This document shows, one piece after another, positions 49,405 to 58,554 of a stretch of 64,000 bases of DNA (position 1 is the stretch's first letter; each line of letters opens with the position of its first letter). Below the pieces are notes generated by a model. That model worked only from the letters and a program-made list of their open reading frames with translations. It had not been told where the DNA came from and did no database searches. The translations under genes were made by a program, and so were the position numbers. Origin of the DNA: Phaeodactylum tricornutum CCAP 1055/1 (lineage: Eukaryota > Bacillariophyta > Bacillariophyceae > Surirellales > Neidiaceae); the NCBI RefSeq assembly GCF_000150955.2, contig NC_011677.1:520078-584077 (forward strand), written 5' to 3'.

Positions 49405-50087
49405 GCAGCCTAGCTAGGATGGGTAGAGCAAGTTTTGGTAGGGACAGCGAAATCAACTCCTGTTTTGGTTCTTTTCGTCTCCATTGTCGAATTTCGTTGG
49501 TTTTTCACTCGTTTTGACAAACGCGTTTTTTCTCGGTGAAGTACAGACACCTATTTACGGGTATGGTAAAAGTGTTGTATGTGAGTGTGAGTACCGTATA
49601 GATTCAAAGATGTCTCGGAACATCGATTCGTATGCCCATTCTGAGGTACTACACATGCCGGACTTGAGGATCAGAAAGTAGGAGTGTCGCAAACGTGAAC
49701 ACAATCATAAAGATATGCTAGACACTTTTGCTGTACCCCATTGCCCGAAAGGCTTCACTGGTTTTTTGGCAATGTCTGAGAACCTGGTAGAACAGTCGCG
49801 TAGCATCAATGGCTAGGCTTGCATATGGGGCAAGTCCATTGGATGTCCTTCATCTACGAGATCTTGAGGTTCACTGGTCGCAAAAGAGGCACACTCGCTA
49901 CCGGTAGATCTTTGTACTTCTCTTATCCGCCCGAGTACAGGCTCCGTCCAATTCGGATGCATCCTCTTATGCACATAAATCAGAATCAGCCGCCGGCATT
50001 CCACATCTCGCGTCGCAAAGTTAATTGCCATCGTTGACGACACTCCGATTGTACCCGAGAGCGAGCTTCACACTCAGAAGCTGGACT
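49405..50087. other. Divergent intergenic region
   Basis: About 680 bp. A minus-strand frame at 49813-50031 (72 codons from an ATG) overlaps the start region of the next gene; without homology it is not called. Confidence 0.3.
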
Positions 50088-51119
50088 ATGACGATCCCAA
50101 TTGAAGCAGTGCTCATGCGCAAGCTCTCCATGAATTATGTCACTGCACGCAACTTGGCAGCCGATGGGCGGATTGTCCTAGGCATGAATAAGAACGAACG
50201 GTGGACTCCCAAACTGATGGAGACATGTCTATCCCTGTTTGAGTCCACGCTTGGGAAACACCACCGTCAACAAAGCACAATATTCGAGTTGATGAAAACT
50301 CCCAAAGGCAATTCCGTGGACGAAAAGATATCACACGATTCTCAATCAGTGAGAATGAGTAAGCTATCTACAGATGAGTGTGCCCCCTGCACACCGCAAT
50401 TAAGCGAACAAGGCAGAGCGAAGTACACGGACCTCTCGTTTTCGTCTGACACCACTCACGAAACATCCTCTTCATCGTCGTCCGAGGAAGAAGAGAGTCG
50501 CTCCGTCGATTCGGCTTTGCAAAGCCTTCTTGCTCATCAAAAACGCCATGGCAGAGAACCGAGGAGCCAAGCCATTACCTGTCGAGAATCTCCGGCAGTA
50601 ATTTTCGAAGATGAAGTCGATGACGACGAAAAAGCTGTTGCTAGCCCCGTGATCAAAGTACAGCAATGCGTTAACAGAAAAAGCTATTACGCAGTGCGCG
50701 ACGATAGTCTGAGGAAGATTGCTGGTATCACTGCAAAGATAGTACTCAGTCAGACGTCCTCGTGGTCAACGAAAAAGCTGGTGAACGCTCAACATTTTGG
50801 GCCAGCAAGTCTTGTCTACCATGTCCCAAGAGCTTTAAGCTGTAGTAGCAATAGTAGCACAGAAAGCGGCACCGAAACGGAACGAAACGAGGAAGTGGCA
50901 ACTGGAGGAGCATTCGCAGCGATGAGGTATCCGAGACGAAAAGTTCGAAAATTCAGGCTTGTAGATCTGCTGCGTATGCTGCTCAACTTGGTTCGTGGTA
51001 AGAACCGAAGCGTTTCAAACCATTATTGCCAACGAAGGCCTGATTCCTCCGGCAGAACGGCACAACAGCAAATCAAAATTTCGCAGTCTGTGTTTGAAGT
51101 GGAGCGTGTAGTTGTCTAG
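50088..51119 (+). CDS. Unknown protein with conserved N-terminal helix
   Basis: 343 aa from ATG 50088; the longer frame starts at a TTG. The first 70 residues (IEAVLMRKLSMNYVTARNLA, then GRIVLGMNKNERWTPKLMET) look like a folded helical module with a Trp and an N-E-R-W motif. The rest is Ser/Glu-rich and likely disordered, with acidic runs (TSSSSSSEEEESRS, FEDEVDDDEKA), basic patches (YPRRKVRKFRLVDLL) and no membrane segment. Not recognised. Composition fits a nuclear or regulatory protein, which is inference only. Confidence 0.5.
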   Translation: MTIPIEAVLMRKLSMNYVTARNLAADGRIVLGMNKNERWTPKLMETCLSLFESTLGKHHRQQSTIFELMKTPKGNSVDEKISHDSQSVRMSKLSTDECAPCTPQLSEQGRAKYTDLSFSSDTTHETSSSSSSEEEESRSVDSALQSLLAHQKRHGREPRSQAITCRESPAVIFEDEVDDDEKAVASPVIKVQQCVNRKSYYAVRDDSLRKIAGITAKIVLSQTSSWSTKKLVNAQHFGPASLVYHVPRALSCSSNSSTESGTETERNEEVATGGAFAAMRYPRRKVRKFRLVDLLRMLLNLVRGKNRSVSNHYCQRRPDSSGRTAQQQIKISQSVFEVERVVV

Positions 51120-51637
51120 GCTGCAAGGATCAATATGCCATTCCGCCCTCTTCTATTTTTGACAGCTATGGACTTCCATGAAATTACGAAATGTTCGGCA
51201 TCTCTCGGTCAATCTTGCTTCGGGTTTATCTGCCAATATCTGTGTCCATCCACCTGGTACCAATGATTGATGAAATTGAAAAACTGAAACGTCTGATTGC
51301 TATGGAAGATACCTAGACAATTGTATTTTTTCTTATCAATTTAAATATAGTTACACTCATAGTTAGATCCTCGTGGGGGGGGGGGGGGGGGGGGGGGGTT
51401 AGATCTGACAGTCGGGACGAATTTCATGAGAGATAACAGTGATTGCCGTGAACCCGTTAATGTACTGTAATGTAGACGAGAGTTCTTCCAACTCATTCCC
51501 CTCATAGGGTTGTGAGCCCAAGAACGGCGGAACTCGTGGGGCCTTTTTTCATCCCGAGCCACTTTGGCGGAAACAGCAGGAAAAAGCTACCCAAGAACCG
51601 GTTACATCAAAAAGGAAAGCGTGTGCTTGCCAGAAAT
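51120..51637. other. Intergenic with a G24 homopolymer
   Basis: Includes an uninterrupted run of 24 G at 51375-51398 between AGTTAGATC and TTAGATC. The XPB frame is open from GTG 51512 but lacks an ATG before 51638. Confidence 0.5.
51375..51398 (+). repeat. G24 homopolymer
   Basis: 24 consecutive G, about 240 bp before the XPB start codon. The length may vary between cells, or through sequencing error. Confidence 0.85.
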
Positions 51638-53977
51638 ATGAGCGACGGGAACGATGACCATACTCCTGATGAGTACAGTAGCGCCCGCAAGCTCGTGTTG
51701 CGCGCTGCCAAGCGCGAACAAGCTCTCAGTGCGGGAAACCAGAAAGACTCGACATCGCTGTTAAGCGGTGGAGTCGGGGCCGACTATTCCAATCTCCCAC
51801 TGAAGCCTGACCATATGTCGCGGCCCTGCTGGACTTGTCCAGACGGCAATATTTATCTCGAGGCCTTTCACGATTTATACGTCAGTGCGTACGATTTTCT
51901 CGTCGCCATTGCCGAACCAGTGGCGCGCCCCGAATTTTTGCACCAATACAAGTTAACACCGTACAGCTTGTACGCCGCTGTCGCTACCAACATTGAAACC
52001 AACGCAATTGTGTCCGTTCTTGAACGCCTGTCGAAAAACAAGCTCCCATCCCAGGTCATCAAGTTTATTCGGGAGTGTACACAGAAGTACGGCAAGGCCA
52101 AATTGGTCCTTAAGCACAATCGTTTTTATGTCGAATCGGAGTTTCCGGCCGTTTTACGCGAACTGCTACGCGATCCTACGATCGCGCAAGCACGCATTGT
52201 GGAAGATGTGGTGGATGCATCTGCCTTGGATGCGGACGGATTTGTCACGCAATCAAAGGCACAGGAAATGAAAGAGAATCTCCATATGTTGAGGGAACCA
52301 GACGACGATAGTGAAGAAGACGAAGAAGGACTGTCAACCGGGGCAGGCGGCCAACCTACCAAACCCAGCAATGTCGTCGTCAGTTTTCAAATTAAACCCG
52401 AATCTGTTGAAGTTGTGAAACGCCAAGCCATTGAACTAGATTATCCATTAATGGAAGAGTACGATTTCCGCAACGACACTATGAATCCGAACGTACCCCG
52501 CATGGATTTAAAGCCTCACACGCGTATTCGTCGCTACCAGGAAAGGTCCCTGGCTAAAATGTTCGGCAATGGGCGAGCTCGATCCGGAATCATCGTTTTG
52601 CCGTGTGGTGCCGGGAAGACCTTGACGGGCGTAACAGCGGCGCAAACGATTAAAAAGTCAGTCGTGTGTCTTTGTACCAACGCGGTGTCAGTGCTGCAGT
52701 GGAAATACCAATTTCAATTGTGGACTTCCATTCCGGACGAACATATTGCTGTCTTTACTTCTGATCACAAAGACAAACTTGTTGACCCATGCGTACTCGT
52801 AACGACATATACGATGATCAGCTACTCCGGTAAGCGTTCAGCGCAATCGCAAGAAATTATGGACCAAATCACGTCGCGTGAATGGGGTTTGTTGCTAATG
52901 GACGAAGTCCACGTCGTACCGGCCAAAATGTTTCGTCGCGTTGTGGGATCTGTCAAAGCGCATTGTCGATTGGGACTCACAGCCACATTGGTCCGCGAAG
53001 ACGACTTGATTTCCGATCTCAACTTTCTGATTGGTCCGAAACTATATGAGGCAAATTGGATGGATCTGACTGCTCAAGGATATCTGGCGAACGTTCAGTG
53101 TGTGGAAGTGTGGTGTCCCATGACAGGCCCGTTTATGAAAGAGTACCTGATGGCTTCAAACTCACGTTTGAAGCAATTGCTATACGTGATGAATCCGAGC
53201 AAGTTACGGGCAGTCGACTTTTTAGTCCGATTTCACGAAGCTCGAGGCGACAAGATTATCGTCTTTTCCGATTTGGTGTACAGTCTGAAGTTGTACGCAG
53301 AAATGCTAAAAAAGCCGTTGATATATGGCGAAACGCCGGAGCGTGAGCGACAGGCTATTCTAGGGACCTTCCGAGCGTCCGATGCAGTCCGGACTATTTG
53401 TATATCCAAAGTTGGTGATACTAGTATTGATCTACCTGAGGCCAATGTGATTATCCAAGTGTCGTCTCACTTTGGTTCTAGGCGACAAGAAGCTCAGCGT
53501 CTCGGACGCATTTTGCGTCCCAAGTCGTATACACAACAGGACGGCAGCAATAGGTCCACCTTCAACGCATTCTTCTACACCCTGGTTAGCAGCGATACCC
53601 AGGAAATGTTTTATTCAGCCAAACGACAACAGTATTTGATTGATCAGGGATATACATTCAAGATTGTCACAAACCTATGTGAGAAGGCTGACGCCGAGGC
53701 CATTGCAAACGGTTGCACTTTTGCGACGCCAGAAGACGATCGTAAATTGTTACGAACGGTTTTGACGAGCGAGACGGATTTAGAGAAAGAACAGCGCGCT
53801 GAAGACACCGCAATTCGGAAGAATAACACTGACGGTGCTGCCTTGGCTGATGCGGCTTCTAAAAAGACGACGAGTATGGCCCAGCTTAGTGGTGGGACTG
53901 GACTGCGTTACAAAGAGTTTTCTTCGTCAGGGCTACCGAAGCGGCATCCGTTGTTCCGGAAGAGACAACGTCTCTAG
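51638..53977 (+). CDS. XPB: TFIIH helicase subunit XPB/ERCC3
   Basis: 779 aa from ATG 51638. Colinear with XPB: the N-terminal damage-recognition region beginning LKPDHMSRPCWTCPDGNIYL, IAEPVARPEFLHQYKLTPYSLYAA, then EEYDFRNDTMNPN, and the Walker A PCGAGKT near 321, DEVH near 421, the RED motif in TATLVREDD, the thumb region IANVQC-like (LANVQCVEVWCPMT), FIYG-like LIYGETPERER, KVGDTSIDLPEA and QEAQRLGRILRPK. A C-terminal HPLFRKR ends the protein. It opens DNA at promoters and lesions for transcription initiation and nucleotide-excision repair. The frame is open 126 bp upstream to a GTG, with an AG at a possible acceptor (CTCATAG), so an extra 5' exon is possible. Confidence 0.93.
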   Translation: MSDGNDDHTPDEYSSARKLVLRAAKREQALSAGNQKDSTSLLSGGVGADYSNLPLKPDHMSRPCWTCPDGNIYLEAFHDLYVSAYDFLVAIAEPVARPEFLHQYKLTPYSLYAAVATNIETNAIVSVLERLSKNKLPSQVIKFIRECTQKYGKAKLVLKHNRFYVESEFPAVLRELLRDPTIAQARIVEDVVDASALDADGFVTQSKAQEMKENLHMLREPDDDSEEDEEGLSTGAGGQPTKPSNVVVSFQIKPESVEVVKRQAIELDYPLMEEYDFRNDTMNPNVPRMDLKPHTRIRRYQERSLAKMFGNGRARSGIIVLPCGAGKTLTGVTAAQTIKKSVVCLCTNAVSVLQWKYQFQLWTSIPDEHIAVFTSDHKDKLVDPCVLVTTYTMISYSGKRSAQSQEIMDQITSREWGLLLMDEVHVVPAKMFRRVVGSVKAHCRLGLTATLVREDDLISDLNFLIGPKLYEANWMDLTAQGYLANVQCVEVWCPMTGPFMKEYLMASNSRLKQLLYVMNPSKLRAVDFLVRFHEARGDKIIVFSDLVYSLKLYAEMLKKPLIYGETPERERQAILGTFRASDAVRTICISKVGDTSIDLPEANVIIQVSSHFGSRRQEAQRLGRILRPKSYTQQDGSNRSTFNAFFYTLVSSDTQEMFYSAKRQQYLIDQGYTFKIVTNLCEKADAEAIANGCTFATPEDDRKLLRTVLTSETDLEKEQRAEDTAIRKNNTDGAALADAASKKTTSMAQLSGGTGLRYKEFSSSGLPKRHPLFRKRQRL

Positions 53978-54089
53978 TAGATTGTCCATGTCTTGAATCG
54001 TTTTTGCTTCTTTGGGACAGCTATAGCTTAAGCTTTTGTAATCACTAATGTCACTTCTTCTGCTATATGTTACTTTTATTGACTTACAG

Positions 54090-57000
54090 TTAAATGCAAC
54101 TAAATTCTGATGGTGATCCATCGTTGCTCTCAGCCTCAAACTGATCTATGGGGGAGGACAGCCTCCCCGAATTCCCTGGATTTTTTTCCAGGAAGGAGCT
54201 GAGGATGTAAAGAGTATTGGGCAGATTCCAAGCTACTTCCCCATGTGCTGTCGTTTGTTTCCGAACTGATCGAATGTATGTTTTTGCAGTCTTCGCCCAA
54301 ATGGAAAGAGCCATCCCGCAGCTTTTCGTACGGAAAGGTGTCAACCCGTGGTCTCGACGGTACTGGCGCATCGCGCTTGCCAATGCATCAGCACTCCTGT
54401 GGTGGGCCTTCACAAGCTGATCTCCACGATGTATACCAAAGTCTCCCAAGTAGGCAACTTGCCATGGTCTCAAAATATTAGCAAGGGATTCTGGTTCACT
54501 GGGATAATTCAAGCTTTGCAACCCTTTGCTACAAGTGCAAGCCATTCCTAACCGTGGCAAGAAGAATTCAATTAATTCATCGTTCCCCGAGAAGACCGAT
54601 TTGGAGCAATTACAGGTGGCATTCCCCTCGTTCACAGTAGATGCATGGTCCAAGTTTGTATGTGTGGAAAACGGCTGTAAAGAAAGGTTGCACAATTCCT
54701 TTTCCTCAGGCTCAATGTCTCGCGAATCATCTGTCGAACAAGCCCCTGAAATCTCGGACGGCAGCATGTCGAGAAGCTCCGCAGCGTACATCTTAAAGTC
54801 GCTTTGACTCCAAAGCGAGGGCTCCATTGGTCGATTTGGTAAGGCCTCAGACAATTGGCCCATACTTTGTCGCATAACCAGCCGCTTCTTCCTGTAGACT
54901 TCTTTAATCTTTGCGGCTTGAGTCGACGAAGTGTCACGGCTTTTTGCCGCACCTGGAGAGATTGAAGACAAGTCTTTTTTCGCATTGACTTTCCTGATTT
55001 TATCTCTAATTCTCGTTCGGCTCTCAATGTTTCCGACACGACTTGTGCACGAAGTCATTGAGGATATTGTGCTTTCGCCGACGGAGACAGCGTCATCAAA
55101 CGCTTCTTGCTTGCCCTTGAATCGAGCCTTATTGCCCACAACCATGAGACTGTGATCGATACTATGTCGGCTCTTGCGAATGGCTTTTGACGGTATTGAT
55201 CCATCACATGTAGCACTTTTGAGGTACGCGAGATCCAAACTCTTACACACTGCACTGCCTAAGTCGCTCTCCAAAATGTCAGTTGGTTGACCAAAGTTTT
55301 CACTTTGATCGTTCAGCAACGCTTCTCCTGAAGTCGATCCCTCCTTCAATTTGAAAGAATGCTTTTCGGAGTATGATGTTGTCGTACCTGGTAAGGATAG
55401 AAGTAATGTCGACGTTGTTTTGGCAAGATCAAATATTTGGTCTTGCGCATTCTGTGCGGGATCGTTTGCTTCAATCGCTTTGTCCCAGAAAGAAGGTGCG
55501 CTCGATACCAGGTTGGGGGACAAAATAGAGCCAACTTCATTGTGGAACTGCATGTTCTGGTCATCAGTCACTGTAATCGCTCTAGATACTATTGGATCCG
55601 AGGAGCCATTTCCTTGACGGCATTCCAATTTTAAAATCGAAGCTTTGCCAGTGCTGGAGAGCGGAGTAGAGATATTGTTGCAAGAGCGATGCGACTGCGT
55701 CGATGCTGGATAAGTGAGCGTTTCTGTATCATTGCCTTTCGGATCTAATCTCGTGTGTTCAAGATTTGCACAAGGTAGGACTGCGCTGCCTGCCTTTGTT
55801 TGACTGAATATCACGCTGTTTTCTGGAGACAAAAACTGAGTGCAAGGTCTCTCGTTACTGACCGTTTTCCATCCCTGTAAGACGTTGGCAAAGGCCTTTT
55901 CACCCTTCACCGGTGTTGCTGAACAATAAACTGCTTCAGCATTTGGACAAGGATACGTCGAAATGCCCGGTGTTGTAGAGGGCACGATGGTCTCAAGAGG
56001 GAGCAAAAACGGCGTCGAACGAGGAGATACGCGGGCGTCCTCGATGCAGACTTCATTTTCTGAAGTTTCGATTTTACAAGGCGATGTAAACGATGGGTCG
56101 CGACGCACGGCACTCTTGGGCAGGAGTAAGTTCTTCCCTCGCCAGATGTCATAAGCCCATTCGAACGGGTCTGATGATTTTTTGGATACAGTTGTAGGTG
56201 CCTGGGATATACTTTCTTCGGGGAGATCTGATGAAACACTCACAGTCAGCAATGGTGCCCTGGCTGTCGCTTTCAATCTCGGTGAGGCTATGGGCTCATC
56301 GGGAGAAGCCACCCTTTTAGGCTTCTTGTCCAAGTCAAAGGTATGGAAGGATGCTATCATTGATTCCGTCTGCAAGACATTTCGTGCTGGCGGTTCATTT
56401 TGCGATGGAGTCAAACAGTGAAATGTTTCACTGGCGCTGTTCACTGTAGGTAGAACAGGCTCGACAAGTGCAACTGAGAACTCCTTTGCTAGGACTGGCG
56501 CCTCGTAAAGGTCAAGCAATGTACCAGTCGTCGGTGTTGCTCTCGAGGGAATCGACGAAGATTTGTTCGGCTCTGCATCCCTTTGTACCTCTTCCCCATT
56601 GGACGGTTCATACGACGTGAGCATCGGGTGATGGTCGTCATCATCATGATCATCAAACTGGGGCACTATCACAATTTTCTTAGGTATTGATTCCGGATAC
56701 GAATACGGGCCAGTCGCAGGTCTTTTTGGACTGCTGTCTGGTTCTTGAATGACGAGAGCCTGTTCTTGTGTTAGCGAAGCGTGCATCGCCTGTCTGGGAG
56801 TGGTCATCTTCCCGGATGGTGTAGTGGCTTCGACAGGCGGCGGAATTGCTGTTACAATATTCTCGTCTTTTGGCGACAAAGGCAAGACCAATGACCCATG
56901 AGCTGCTTCAGCCAGCTTTTCTTGGGTGTTGGTATTGCTACAATATGGTTTCTTATGGTTTTCCGATACAGAGCGTGGCGGCGAGCTCGTTTCTCTCGTT

Positions 57001-57818
57001 GACTGGTCTGATATAGTGGATGGTGATGGTGGCGTGGGAAGTGAAGGACGAAGTGGAGATGCATTAATCGAACTTCCCATGTAGAAATCAAAGCGCTGCT
57101 CATGGGGGCTTGGAAAATCACGGGAGGAGAACAGTTGACGTTGCGAATTCAAGCCTTGCTCCGGGTTGTCGGTACCGGAAAAACTCGAATTTTGCCTTGA
57201 TTTGGAAGCGGCTGTTCCTAATAGGTGATGCTCCGGAGAGAGTACGTGGTGAGCGTATCGCTTTTTCCACGTATTCATTCCGTAACTTGATTCGCTGCGA
57301 CGTCGAGCACGGCGATGATACCGAGGCGACCCATTATCGAAAGCAAGGGTGGAAGGACTTGTGTTGGGTCTAGAAGTACCGTAGTTTAGAGCCTGGAGTG
57401 CTGGTGTAGAAGTTGCGAGAGGATTTTGTATCGCATTGCCAGAATGCTGTTGCATTAAACACTTCTTCCAGATTTTATCGCGCGGCGATTCGGTTGTGGA
57501 CACACTTTGACGATGGTCGGCGCTGTTGGTTGTCATGCGGACACTTTCTGTCTCATGGCGCCGTTCATTGTCTAGCGAATCATTCTCTCCCTCGACTGTC
57601 ATTCCATTCGCATTCTGTAACATAGTCCTCTGTTCCTCATTCGCTTGCATACACATGGCTTCCAGCTCACCGTCCGAAAAGTACACAGGATCAGTGTCCA
57701 GAACTGTGAAGGAATCGTTCATTGATGGGAGCGACATTGAGTCTGCTGCATCAGGCGACGTTCCGCGGATGCTAGCCGCCGTTGCAGCCACATGAGAAAA
57801 GCTCCAACGCCCAAGCAT
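54090..57818 (-). CDS. 1242-residue largely disordered protein
   Basis: Single exon, ATG 57818. Most of the length is Ser/Thr/Pro-rich and predicted disordered by composition, with SP/TP sites such as SPRDK and PSPHEQR. Distinct conserved-looking pieces: an N-terminal DSFTVLDTDPVYFSDGELEAM; a basic region near 950-1010 (RIRDKIRKVNAKKDLSS and YRKKRLVMRQSMGQL); and the C-terminal approximately 150 residues with CNCSKS...FFLPRLGMACTCSK, ILRPWQVAYLGDFGIHRGDQLVKAHHRSADALASAMRQY and SCGMALSIWAKTAKTYIRSVRKQ. The C-terminal part has the density of a real fold with four cysteines. I cannot name it. The context (next to XPB) gives no clue. Confidence 0.6.
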   Translation of the reverse strand: MLGRWSFSHVAATAASIRGTSPDAADSMSLPSMNDSFTVLDTDPVYFSDGELEAMCMQANEEQRTMLQNANGMTVEGENDSLDNERRHETESVRMTTNSADHRQSVSTTESPRDKIWKKCLMQQHSGNAIQNPLATSTPALQALNYGTSRPNTSPSTLAFDNGSPRYHRRARRRSESSYGMNTWKKRYAHHVLSPEHHLLGTAASKSRQNSSFSGTDNPEQGLNSQRQLFSSRDFPSPHEQRFDFYMGSSINASPLRPSLPTPPSPSTISDQSTRETSSPPRSVSENHKKPYCSNTNTQEKLAEAAHGSLVLPLSPKDENIVTAIPPPVEATTPSGKMTTPRQAMHASLTQEQALVIQEPDSSPKRPATGPYSYPESIPKKIVIVPQFDDHDDDDHHPMLTSYEPSNGEEVQRDAEPNKSSSIPSRATPTTGTLLDLYEAPVLAKEFSVALVEPVLPTVNSASETFHCLTPSQNEPPARNVLQTESMIASFHTFDLDKKPKRVASPDEPIASPRLKATARAPLLTVSVSSDLPEESISQAPTTVSKKSSDPFEWAYDIWRGKNLLLPKSAVRRDPSFTSPCKIETSENEVCIEDARVSPRSTPFLLPLETIVPSTTPGISTYPCPNAEAVYCSATPVKGEKAFANVLQGWKTVSNERPCTQFLSPENSVIFSQTKAGSAVLPCANLEHTRLDPKGNDTETLTYPASTQSHRSCNNISTPLSSTGKASILKLECRQGNGSSDPIVSRAITVTDDQNMQFHNEVGSILSPNLVSSAPSFWDKAIEANDPAQNAQDQIFDLAKTTSTLLLSLPGTTTSYSEKHSFKLKEGSTSGEALLNDQSENFGQPTDILESDLGSAVCKSLDLAYLKSATCDGSIPSKAIRKSRHSIDHSLMVVGNKARFKGKQEAFDDAVSVGESTISSMTSCTSRVGNIESRTRIRDKIRKVNAKKDLSSISPGAAKSRDTSSTQAAKIKEVYRKKRLVMRQSMGQLSEALPNRPMEPSLWSQSDFKMYAAELLDMLPSEISGACSTDDSRDIEPEEKELCNLSLQPFSTHTNLDHASTVNEGNATCNCSKSVFSGNDELIEFFLPRLGMACTCSKGLQSLNYPSEPESLANILRPWQVAYLGDFGIHRGDQLVKAHHRSADALASAMRQYRRDHGLTPFRTKSCGMALSIWAKTAKTYIRSVRKQTTAHGEVAWNLPNTLYILSSFLEKNPGNSGRLSSPIDQFEAESNDGSPSEFSCI

Positions 57819-58310
57819 AGTAAATCGGCGGGAGTCTTCCAGATGGTAATTTTAAAGTCGCAGACAGTTGACCTACGGCGCGGCTCTCTTGGCGCCTCCC
57901 GAGTAGAGAATATACCAGCTCCGTCTCGTCGAAATGCGATTCCGATAGGTAGCGGAATGCCAGTGTATTCACTCCACTAAAGGACACGAGCGTCGTTATT
58001 GCCTGTGAGTACTGTAGAGCGTCTATACCTGAAGGATCGGTACGTATACAATTTGTGTAGACGGTCTCGAAAAGGATTGTTCAGAATGATTAACAGTAAG
58101 CAACAACGCAAGTTTTACCGGGAAAAAGTGAGCGTTGTGACAAACGTCTGTTGCCCCGAACAACGGATTATGCTAGCTATCTTATCTTTGTCTCGCTAAG
58201 TCGATTTATAGAATCATATATCTATGTATGTTTAATTTTGAATATCATCTACGTTGGCGTAATTTTTACATAGACCGTCTTTCAAACCCGGAATCAAAAT
58301 CACGTGCTAG
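57819..58310. other. Intergenic to MULE-A left end
   Basis: About 490 bp, AT-rich toward the right. No gene is supported; the open frame 57999-58199 has no features. Confidence 0.3.
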
Positions 58311-58447
58311 GGGGGAACATTGTATGGCCAGAAATCATAAGAATCAAATCCTTTCATGGGACTCCTAAAACGTCGTTGAGGAAACGTTCTTTTACCCGTT
58401 TCTTTCTCAAGTCTGTTCACTGCCGAGCAGGCACAGCCGTTGCACAA
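58311..58447 (+). repeat. MULE-A left terminal inverted repeat
   Basis: 137 bp, starts GGGGGAACATTGTATGGCC and ends GCCGTTGCACAA. Confidence 0.93.
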
Positions 58448-58554
58448 TAGGCCGTGTGCTAGCTGTGCACTGCTTAATGTAGCATTGTGAATCATTGCTG
58501 AGACCAAAAATAGAATTGCTGCAGCTTTGGCTTTTCCTTTCTAATAAGACAATA

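Noticed and set aside
49813-50031. 72-codon minus-strand frame between ZNHIT6 and the next gene
   Set aside because: No family signal; it overlaps the likely leader of the 50088 gene. Could be revisited with RNA data.
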